Source: Flavobacteriaceae bacterium | Lineage (GTDB): Bacteria; Bacteroidota; Bacteroidia; Flavobacteriales; Flavobacteriaceae | Reading direction: 5' to 3' | Assembly: GCA_003511845.1 (NCBI GenBank) | Contig: DOIV01000120.1 | Location: 1 to 6,833 of the forward strand | Length of the DNA stretch: 6,833 bases | Part shown: positions 1-6,833 of the stretch, piece by piece | Layout of the letters: the number at the start of each line of letters is the position of its first letter | Position numbering within the stretch: position 1 is the stretch's first letter | Made by a program: the position numbers and the translations under genes | The notes under the pieces: model-generated | Databases searched by the model: none | The model's input: the letters and a program-made list of their open reading frames with translations, nothing else | Told to the model about the DNA's origin: nothing

Positions 1-3000
1 GCTATCGACACACAATCAACTTTCAAATTTCATCCTCAAATAAAACTAGAATACACCCCAACTGAAGATGATATCATACAAAAAATTGAAGTAGGTAACA
101 TAAGTATGCCTATACAGAATTCTTTAGTTAGCGGAGCTCAAAATTTATTTGGATTAAAAACACAATTACAATTTGGTAAAACAACAGTAACTGGCGTGTT
201 TTCTCAACAGAAATCACAAACCAGATCAGTTGCTGCCGAAGGTGGTGCTACAATTTCTGAATTTGACTTAAGTGCTAGTAATTATGACGATAATAGACAT
301 TTCTTTTTATCACAAAGTTTTAGAAATGACTTTAACAAATCGTTAGCTTCATTTCCATTAATTAATAGCTCTAAGCAAATTACTCAAATTGAAATTTGGG
401 TAACTAATAAAAACAATACCACTCAAGATGTACGTAGTATTGTTGCTTTAGCTGATTTAGGTGAAGGAAACCAACTCAACATCCATTCTAATTTAGTAAA
501 TGCTGTTCTTGGGCAAAAAGACCCTTCAAATGATGCAAACAGTTTAAGCTCATTCTTAACTCCAAATAATGGCATAAGAGACATCTCTACAGTAAGCTCA
601 ACTTTAGCTGGGTACGAGCAAGGTACAGATTATACCATTTTAGAAAATGCCAGAAAATTAATTTTAAATATAGATTTTACGTTAAACCCACAATTAGGAT
701 TTATCACCTTAAATAGACGTTTGGCTGATAGTGAAATCTTAGCTGTTGCTTTTGAATATACAGATAGTAATGTCGCTGGTCAAAATGTTTTTAGAGTAGG
801 TGAATTATCTACAGACGGAGTTACAGCTCCTAAAAATTTAGTCGTAAAGTTATTACGTAGTGAAATTGTAAACACTACCATCCCGATGTGGGATTTGATG
901 ATGAAAAACGTGTATGCTTTACCAGGAGCCTATCAATTACAACCTGATGGTTTTAGGTTAGAAGTGATGTACCAAGATGACAAAGAAGGTGTCGCTTTAA
1001 ACATTTTACAAAATGCTAAAACAGCGGAAAAGAACAACATTACATTACTTAACTTACTACGTGTTGACAGGCTAGATCAATCAAACAATGAAATTGCTGA
1101 AGGTGATGGTTTATTTGATTATGTTGAAGGGATGACAATAAACTCACGTGAAGGCTATATCATTTTCCCAACAGTTGAACCTTTTGGGAATAGCGGAACT
1201 TCAGCTCCTGGCAAACTTGGTGAATTGGGTGAAATACTTACTGCTGCTGAAGATGAAAAATATATTTTCACTGAACTATATGACAGAACAAAATCTGAAG
1301 CACAAAATGACTTTCAATACAAAGATAAATATCTTATTAAAGGATATTTTAAAACAGAATCTAACAATGGTATTCCTTTAGGTGCATTTAATGTCTCAAA
1401 AGGTTCTGTAACTGTAACTTCTGGAGGTAGAGAATTACTTGAAGGTGTAGATTATGTTGTTGATTATCAAATAGGAACAGTACAAATTATCAATCCGAAT
1501 TTAACAGCTTCAAACGCACCAATTAATGTGTCTGTTGAAAATAATAATGGTTTTAGCCAGCAGAGACGCAGCTATTTAGGGGTTGATGTACAGCATGTTT
1601 TTTCAGAAAATTTTGCCATTGGTGGTACTTTTATCAACATGAGAGAAAGACCTTTCGGGAAAACACAATTTGGGTCAGAATCAGTAAACAACTCTATTGT
1701 TGGCATTAACCTTACCTATCAAACTGAAGTACCAAAATTCACTAAATGGGTAAATAAACTGCCAAATATTGACACTGATGTTACTTCAAATTTCTCTATT
1801 CGTGCAGATGCTGCTTACTTGATGCCTGGTGCTGCCAAGAATAAAAATGGAGGAATTAATAATGAAGCTGCATCATATATTGATGATTTTGAAGGCTCAC
1901 AAATCCCTTTAGATATAAGCTCACCTAGGCAATGGTTTTTAGCAAGTGTACCTCAAAATCAAAACGATATAGATTTAAAAAAGTTTGTAGGAGATCCCAA
2001 TGACAGTAATTTATTAAAATATGGAAAAAAGAGATCTCATTTAGCTTGGTACACCATTGACAGATTGTTTTATGGAGGATCTTTAAAACCTAATAATATT
2101 GATGATGTTGAACTTTCAAAAAATGAAGTACGTCAGGTCACTTATAGAGAATTATTTCCAGAATTAGAACTAGACTTAACACAATCTCAAACGGTAAGAA
2201 CCTTAGATTTAGCTTATTTTCCTCAAGAACGTGGTTCTTATAATTTTGATACTGATAATATTGATGGTACTGGTAAATTTACAGATCCTGAAGACAGATG
2301 GGGTGGTATTATGCGTTCTTTAAACACAACAAATTTTCAGCAAGCTAATGTAGAGTACATTCAATTCTGGTTAATGAATCCTTATGAAGACTATAACATT
2401 ACACCTAACGAAGGTGGTCCTCAAAATTTAAACCCAAATGATTTTGGTGGTGAGCTCTATTTTAACCTAGGTAATATTTCTGAAGACATTTTAAAAGATG
2501 AACGAAGAATGTTTGAAAACGGATTGCCTCCTGACGGAATAAAAATACCAAAACCAGATATCGGTGCAAATATAGATCAAACAGTCTGGTCAGACATCCC
2601 AACAAAACAATCATTGATTTATGCTTTTACTGAAAAAGATGAAGAAAGAAAAAATCAAGATTTAGGTTTAGATGGATTAAATGACACTGAAGAAACAACA
2701 AGATTTGGCAATCAATTTGGTGATGACCCTTCTAATGATAATTATAATTTCTTTAGAGGAAGTGATTTAGACGCCAATAATGCCTCCATTTTAACAAGGT
2801 ATAGAAATTTCAATAAAACGCAAGGTAATTCACCTACTATCAATAATTCTACAGAATCGTACCCAACTTCTGCAACTTCTTTTCCTGATATTGAAGATAT
2901 CAATAAAGACCAAACTATGAGTTCGGTTGAAAGCTATTTTCAATATAAAGTTGATATCGACCCTAATAAATTTATTGTGGGTCAAAATAATATAGTTGAT

Positions 3001-6000
3001 GAAAAGATTGTAGCTGTCTCATTACCTAATGGAGAGTCAAGACAAACGAAATGGTATCAATTTAGAATTCCTATCAGCTCACCTAGCGAAACTATTGGAA
3101 GTATTTCAGATTTTAACTCTATCCGCTTTATGCGAATGTTCTTAACCAAATTTAAAGTTCCTGTAGTTTTAAGGTTTGGAGAATTAGAATTGGTACGTGG
3201 TGATTGGAGAAGGTATACAAAATCTCAAATTGGCAATATCAATCCTCCACAAAACTTAACAGATGATGAAAACAGAGATTTTGAAGTAGGTGTTGTTAAT
3301 ATTCAAGAAAATGAATACAAAGTACCAATACCATATAGATTACCTCCTGGTTTACGTCGCGAAAGACTACAAGGTACTACCACCTTACAACAACAAAACG
3401 AACAATCATTATTGATAAAGGTTACTGATTTAGAACCAGGACATACAAGATCGGTATTTAAAAACACACGTTTTGACATGCGTATGTATAAACGTTTAAA
3501 AATGTTTTTACATGCTGAAAGTATTGCCGGACAAACTTCGGTAAATGATGATGAACTCGTTGCTGTTATCAGATTAGGTAGTGATACCAACGATAACTTT
3601 TACCAATTTGAAATTCCATTAAAAATCACAGCTTCTGGTGCTTCATTTGCTGAAGAAATCTGGCCAACAGAAAATGAACTGATTGCAAACTTAAGAGAAT
3701 TTGGTCAGTTGAAATTACAGCGGGTAAACGAAGGGGGCAGTTTTGCAGAAATATACCCAACTGTTTCGGCAGAACCTGATGCGAAAATAAGAGTTAAAGG
3801 TAATCCTAACCTTTCTAATATAAGAACCATTATGTTAGGTGTAAAAAACAATTCTACTTTAACAAAAAGTATTGAAGTGTGGTTTAATGAATTGCGTGTT
3901 TTAGACTATGACAATGAAGGAGGTTGGGCTGCGGTTATAAATGCTGATGCAAATTTTGCTGACTTTGCTGATTTTTCAGTTTCTGGTAGAGCCAACTCTC
4001 AAGGTTTTGGTGCTTTAGACCAAACTGTAAATGAAAGAAGTCAAGAAGATGTAAAACAATACGATGTAATTACTAATGTAAATTTAGGACAATTACTACC
4101 AAAGACAGCAGGCATCAACATTCCGCTTAATATGAGTTATGGTGAAGAATTTGCTGATCCAAAATGGGATCCTAAATATCAAGATGTATTGTTTGACAAA
4201 AATAATAAAAATGCTGATGCAGCAAGAGATTATACAAAACGCCGAAGTTTAAATCTTATTAATGTAAGAAAAGAAAGAACAAATTCTGAAAAGAAACAAC
4301 ATTTTTACGATGTTGAAAATGTATCAGTTTCTTATGCTTATAGTGACACTTACCATAAAGACTATAATGTTGAAAAATTTATAGATCAAAATGTTAGAGC
4401 TGCTGCTGCCTATAATTACGGATTTACTCCTTTAGAGTATTCTCCATTTAAAAAATCAAAATTTTTAGAAAAAAATAGCCTTTTCAGATTTGTAAAAGAA
4501 TTTAATATCAATTTACTACCTACTTCTATTTCAGCCAACTCAAACATCATTAGAAGTTATAACCAGCAATTATCTAGACCTCTTGTTGAAGGTTTACCTA
4601 AAATTGATGCTTTAACACAAAGACGTTATTTATTTGACTGGGACTATAATATTGCATATGATATTACCAAGTCTTTACAATTTACTTTTAGAGCAGCTAA
4701 TAGTTATATTAATGATGCTTATGAAAGAGACGCTTCTGGTAAAATAACTGAAGATAGAAATAGACTTTTTGATGATTTTTTCCAAATAGGAAGACCAAAT
4801 CAGTATCATCAAACTTTAGATGCTACCTACAAAATACCAATCAATAAAATATCTTGGTTTGACTTTGTAAATAGTACGTATAGTTATACCGCAGATTTCG
4901 ATTGGCAATCTGCTGCAACAGCTTATGTAAATGAAATTGGTAACACGATACAAAATGCCAACACTCATACTTTTTCTGCAAATTTAGACATGACCAAGCT
5001 GTATAAAAGAACAGGTATTTTAGATTTGGCTAAGAAAAAGAAAAAACGTCCTAAAAAGAAAAAAGGTGATAAAAAGGATAAATCTAAAGAGAAAAAAATA
5101 GCTGCACCTAGGCCAAAATCTAGAGTTATAAAGACAAAAAATAAAACTACAGGACAAAAAGTTCTACAAGGTTTGGTAGATGTTGTTACTTCAGTTAAAA
5201 AAATAAAAATTGCTTATGCAGAAAACAATGGTACCGTTTTACCAGGTTATATACCAGAAGTAGGCTTTTTGGGAAGAGATAATTTCTCTGGCAGTACAGC
5301 ACCAACTTTAGGTTTTGTTTTTGGGAGCCAAAGTGATATTAGAAATATCGCTATTACAAACAACTGGTTAGTTTCAAGAGATAATAACAATAGCGATTTT
5401 TACAGTAAAACTTATTCAACAACTCAATATAACAAACTAGATCTCAATGCAGACATTAGACCGTTTAAAGATTTCAATATAGAATTGTCTGCAAATAAAA
5501 TTTTTACAAAAAACCAATCTCAACAATTAGATGTAATCAATGGTGAATTTAATCCTGACTTACCCATCAATGAAATTGGTAATTTTAGCATCAGTTATTT
5601 CATGCTAAATAATGCTTTTGATGGTAATGGAGATGCTACATTCGATAAGTTTAAAGCCAATAGAGCTATTATAGCAAACCGCTTAGCATTACAGGCAAAT
5701 CAAAATACAACTAGCGGTTTTGGCCCAAACAGTCAACAAGTACTTATTCCCGCATTTTTAGCTGCTTATTCTGGCAAAGATGCTGGCAAAGTAAAATTGA
5801 GTGCTTTTAGAGATATTCCAATTCCAAATTGGCGTATCAATTATAAAGGGTTAATGAAATTTAAATGGTTTAAAAAACGCTTTAGAAGTTTTATTGTAGA
5901 ACACAGGTATCGTTCTACTTATCAAGTTATTGGTTTTAACTCAAATTTACTGTACAATGAAGCAACTAAATTTACAGATTTAGACAGTAATGATAATTAT

Positions 6001-6507
6001 AGACCAAGTCAAGTTTTTACAGGTATTAACTTAATTGAAGAATTTTCACCTTTAATAAAAGTTGATATGCGTATGAAAAATTCATTTTCTGTTAGAGCAG
6101 AACTCAAACAAGACAAAGCTTTAAGTTTGAATATTAATAACAATACAGTTACAGAGATAAGAGGTAAAGAATATGTTTTAGGTTTAGGCTATCGGTTTAA
6201 AGATGTGAAATTGAGAATTAAAACAGGAAACACCTTAACTACATTTAAAGGTGATATTAATTTTAAAGGCGATATAAGTATTCGTAATAATTCAACAACC
6301 ATAAGATCTATAGACATCCAAAACAATCAGGTAACAGGTGGACAAAAATTAGTGTCCTTTAAATTTTCTGCAGATTATGCTTTGAACAAAAACTTATTAG
6401 CTTCTTTTTATTACGACCAAAACAGCTCCAGATTCTTAATTTCAACTACATTCCCTAGAAAATCTATCAGTGCAGGTATAAGTTTACGTTACAATATTGG
6501 TAATTAA
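1..6507 (+). CDS. sprA: SprA/Sov, T9SS outer-membrane translocon (5'-partial)
   Basis: SprA (Sov in Porphyromonas) is the giant single-chain outer-membrane beta-barrel through which T9SS clients, such as gliding adhesins and secreted enzymes, cross the outer membrane; known partners are PorV and a plug protein. Residues here count from the first visible codon (2168 in all). Family-like segments in order are: a G-x-DY beta module near 207, FPTVEPFG at 389-396, a second module (EGVDY) near 481, NKLPNIDTD near 584, DDFEGSQIP near 628, LAWYTIDRLFY near 681, an acidic D-x-G-x-DG loop near 887, DIEDIN near 963, GDWRRY near 1067, a lysine-rich tract at 1678-1699, and a strand-rich C terminus ending RYNIGN. 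The frame is open from base 1, so the ATG at 106 is an internal methionine; signal peptide and true start lie upstream. No stop, frameshift or cysteine is seen. gcvH follows after 39 bases. Identification is by recalled family motifs, without alignment. Confidence 0.96.
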   Translation, partial: AIDTQSTFKFHPQIKLEYTPTEDDIIQKIEVGNISMPIQNSLVSGAQNLFGLKTQLQFGKTTVTGVFSQQKSQTRSVAAEGGATISEFDLSASNYDDNRHFFLSQSFRNDFNKSLASFPLINSSKQITQIEIWVTNKNNTTQDVRSIVALADLGEGNQLNIHSNLVNAVLGQKDPSNDANSLSSFLTPNNGIRDISTVSSTLAGYEQGTDYTILENARKLILNIDFTLNPQLGFITLNRRLADSEILAVAFEYTDSNVAGQNVFRVGELSTDGVTAPKNLVVKLLRSEIVNTTIPMWDLMMKNVYALPGAYQLQPDGFRLEVMYQDDKEGVALNILQNAKTAEKNNITLLNLLRVDRLDQSNNEIAEGDGLFDYVEGMTINSREGYIIFPTVEPFGNSGTSAPGKLGELGEILTAAEDEKYIFTELYDRTKSEAQNDFQYKDKYLIKGYFKTESNNGIPLGAFNVSKGSVTVTSGGRELLEGVDYVVDYQIGTVQIINPNLTASNAPINVSVENNNGFSQQRRSYLGVDVQHVFSENFAIGGTFINMRERPFGKTQFGSESVNNSIVGINLTYQTEVPKFTKWVNKLPNIDTDVTSNFSIRADAAYLMPGAAKNKNGGINNEAASYIDDFEGSQIPLDISSPRQWFLASVPQNQNDIDLKKFVGDPNDSNLLKYGKKRSHLAWYTIDRLFYGGSLKPNNIDDVELSKNEVRQVTYRELFPELELDLTQSQTVRTLDLAYFPQERGSYNFDTDNIDGTGKFTDPEDRWGGIMRSLNTTNFQQANVEYIQFWLMNPYEDYNITPNEGGPQNLNPNDFGGELYFNLGNISEDILKDERRMFENGLPPDGIKIPKPDIGANIDQTVWSDIPTKQSLIYAFTEKDEERKNQDLGLDGLNDTEETTRFGNQFGDDPSNDNYNFFRGSDLDANNASILTRYRNFNKTQGNSPTINNSTESYPTSATSFPDIEDINKDQTMSSVESYFQYKVDIDPNKFIVGQNNIVDEKIVAVSLPNGESRQTKWYQFRIPISSPSETIGSISDFNSIRFMRMFLTKFKVPVVLRFGELELVRGDWRRYTKSQIGNINPPQNLTDDENRDFEVGVVNIQENEYKVPIPYRLPPGLRRERLQGTTTLQQQNEQSLLIKVTDLEPGHTRSVFKNTRFDMRMYKRLKMFLHAESIAGQTSVNDDELVAVIRLGSDTNDNFYQFEIPLKITASGASFAEEIWPTENELIANLREFGQLKLQRVNEGGSFAEIYPTVSAEPDAKIRVKGNPNLSNIRTIMLGVKNNSTLTKSIEVWFNELRVLDYDNEGGWAAVINADANFADFADFSVSGRANSQGFGALDQTVNERSQEDVKQYDVITNVNLGQLLPKTAGINIPLNMSYGEEFADPKWDPKYQDVLFDKNNKNADAARDYTKRRSLNLINVRKERTNSEKKQHFYDVENVSVSYAYSDTYHKDYNVEKFIDQNVRAAAAYNYGFTPLEYSPFKKSKFLEKNSLFRFVKEFNINLLPTSISANSNIIRSYNQQLSRPLVEGLPKIDALTQRRYLFDWDYNIAYDITKSLQFTFRAANSYINDAYERDASGKITEDRNRLFDDFFQIGRPNQYHQTLDATYKIPINKISWFDFVNSTYSYTADFDWQSAATAYVNEIGNTIQNANTHTFSANLDMTKLYKRTGILDLAKKKKKRPKKKKGDKKDKSKEKKIAAPRPKSRVIKTKNKTTGQKVLQGLVDVVTSVKKIKIAYAENNGTVLPGYIPEVGFLGRDNFSGSTAPTLGFVFGSQSDIRNIAITNNWLVSRDNNNSDFYSKTYSTTQYNKLDLNADIRPFKDFNIELSANKIFTKNQSQQLDVINGEFNPDLPINEIGNFSISYFMLNNAFDGNGDATFDKFKANRAIIANRLALQANQNTTSGFGPNSQQVLIPAFLAAYSGKDAGKVKLSAFRDIPIPNWRINYKGLMKFKWFKKRFRSFIVEHRYRSTYQVIGFNSNLLYNEATKFTDLDSNDNYRPSQVFTGINLIEEFSPLIKVDMRMKNSFSVRAELKQDKALSLNINNNTVTEIRGKEYVLGLGYRFKDVKLRIKTGNTLTTFKGDINFKGDISIRNNSTTIRSIDIQNNQVTGGQKLVSFKFSADYALNKNLLASFYYDQNSSRFLISTTFPRKSISAGISLRYNIGN
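2659..2694 (+). other. EF-hand-like acidic loop in SprA (possible Ca2+ site)
   Basis: Twelve codons read D-L-G-L-D-G-L-N-D-T-E-E. Compared with an EF-hand or dockerin-type loop, acidic or small residues fall at positions 1, 3, 5, 6 and 9, with Glu at position 12, as required for calcium coordination. More acidic sequence follows (GDDPSNDN, near codons 908-915). The pattern is read directly from the sequence; calcium binding is inferred and no flanking EF helices are evident. A similar DxGxDG segment is, as I recall, common in SprA homologues, so it may be a family trait. Confidence 0.5.
5032..5097 (+). other. Lysine-rich low-complexity tract inside SprA
   Basis: These 22 codons encode 15 lysines and one arginine, broken by P, G, D, S and E. 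A basic tail with more K, R and P residues (APRPKSR, KTKNK) runs on to about base 5160. On both sides the sequence returns to typical SprA barrel-like sequence: alternating polar and aromatic residues before it, and the NNGTVLPGY segment after it. It is therefore most simply a charged loop between beta-strands. Placement on the periplasmic side is an inference. The DNA is correspondingly A-rich, with runs of five to seven A, the longest at 5092-5098. Confidence 0.85.
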
Positions 6508-6546
6508 ATTTATATATTCTAAATTCGCATTTCAAATATATTAACT
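6508..6546. other. sprA-gcvH intergenic gap, no terminator or promoter seen
   Basis: The 39 bases between the sprA stop and the gcvH start are almost entirely A and T. There is no GC-rich hairpin with a T-run, and no Bacteroidota-type promoter pair (TTTG near -33 with TAnnTTTG near -7). No purine-rich Shine-Dalgarno sequence precedes the gcvH ATG; the sequence before it is ATATATTAACT, in keeping with the AT-rich, SD-poor initiation common in this phylum. The simplest reading is co-transcription of gcvH with sprA, although a promoter inside the 3' end of sprA cannot be excluded. Confidence 0.6.
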
Positions 6547-6833
6547 ATGAATATTCCTACAGAATTAAAATACACAAAAGACCACGAATGGATCAAAATT
6601 GACGGAGACATTGCTACAGTTGGCGTCACTGATTTCGCTCAAAGCGAATTAGGAGATATTGTCTATGTTGATGTTGATACTTTAGATGAGACTATAGAAC
6701 GAGATGAAATTTTTGGCTCCGTAGAAGCAGTAAAAACTGTTTCAGATTTATTTATGCCTTTATCAGGAGAAGTAATAGAATTTAATGAAGATTTAGAGGA
6801 TGCACCTGAAAGTGTAAATACAGATCCTTATGA
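6547..6833 (+). CDS. gcvH: Glycine cleavage system H protein (3'-partial)
   Basis: GcvH is the small cytoplasmic lipoyl carrier of the glycine cleavage system. Its lipoyl arm takes the aminomethyl group from GcvP (glycine decarboxylase), presents it to GcvT, and is reoxidised by the dihydrolipoyl dehydrogenase. The visible 95 residues start with a typical N terminus ([12 protein letters not shown] at 7-18), then [18 protein letters not shown], then the lipoylation motif [11 protein letters not shown]. The lipoyl lysine is Lys63 (bases 6733-6735). PLSGEV and [16 protein letters not shown] follow, as expected. Full-length GcvH is about 125-130 residues, so roughly the last 30 lie beyond the window. 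The ATG at 6547 is chosen because it gives the standard distance to the DHEW motif; no clear ribosome binding site is present. It lies 39 bases after sprA on the same strand. Confidence 0.97.
   Translation, partial: MNIPTELKYTKDHEWIKIDGDIATVGVTDFAQSELGDIVYVDVDTLDETIERDEIFGSVEAVKTVSDLFMPLSGEVIEFNEDLEDAPESVNTDPY

Noticed and set aside
106..108. ATG as the start of the large gene
   Set aside because: The frame is open back to base 1, the upstream 35 codons read as plausible SprA sequence, and no signal peptide follows this ATG. It is an internal Met of a gene truncated by the window edge.
1148..1381. Plus-strand 77-codon open frame within sprA
   Set aside because: It lies wholly inside sprA in another frame, has low-complexity L/N/K-rich composition and no recognisable domain; a shadow frame.
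3303..3590. Minus-strand 95-codon open frame within sprA
   Set aside because: It is antisense to a well-conserved part of sprA. Its product is rich in Cys and Ser in a way typical of an antisense shadow, and no domain is recognised.
5032..5098. Programmed frameshifting or phase variation at the A-runs
   Set aside because: Runs are at most seven A, the AAAAAAG heptamer is not in the X-XXY-YYZ phase, and family-like SprA sequence continues in the same frame on both sides.
6507..6541. Possible terminator hairpins after sprA (AATTTA/TAAATT at 6507-6512 and 6520-6525; ATATATT/AATATAT at 6512-6518 and 6535-6541)
   Set aside because: The stems are six or seven A-T pairs only, mutually overlapping and without a T-run; expected by chance in such AT-rich DNA.
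1..6833. A previously undescribed system in the window
   Set aside because: Both genes belong to well-known families in a familiar order, and no unexplained stretch longer than 39 bases remains on either strand.

Overview
The window is an AT-rich piece of a Bacteroidota chromosome, most likely from the family Flavobacteriaceae. This rests on a nearly full-length sprA (sov) gene, the very large outer-membrane translocon of the type IX secretion system (T9SS), which is largely confined to Bacteroidota. The absence of a clear Shine-Dalgarno sequence before the second gene also fits. The genus cannot be fixed from this sequence alone.

Layout: bases 1-6507 are one uninterrupted plus-strand reading frame of 2168 codons, which enters already open at base 1 and ends at a TAA. 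It is the C-terminal roughly 90% of SprA; the signal peptide and about the first 230-odd residues lie upstream (estimated from the ~2400-residue length I recall for Flavobacterium johnsoniae SprA). A 39-base AT-rich gap (6508-6546) with no convincing terminator or promoter follows. Bases 6547-6833 encode the first 95 residues of GcvH, the lipoyl carrier of the glycine cleavage system, and the window ends before its stop.

The two genes are probably co-transcribed but have no obvious functional link: SprA is an outer-membrane protein channel and GcvH is a cytoplasmic one-carbon enzyme component. From memory, this order is common in flavobacteria, so it looks like a conserved housekeeping neighbourhood and not an accessory island. 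I found no RNA gene, mobile element, CRISPR array or new defence-type system. The observations worth a second look are inside SprA: a 22-residue lysine-rich tract, EF-hand-like acidic loops, repeated beta-rich modules and a complete absence of cysteine over 2168 residues.
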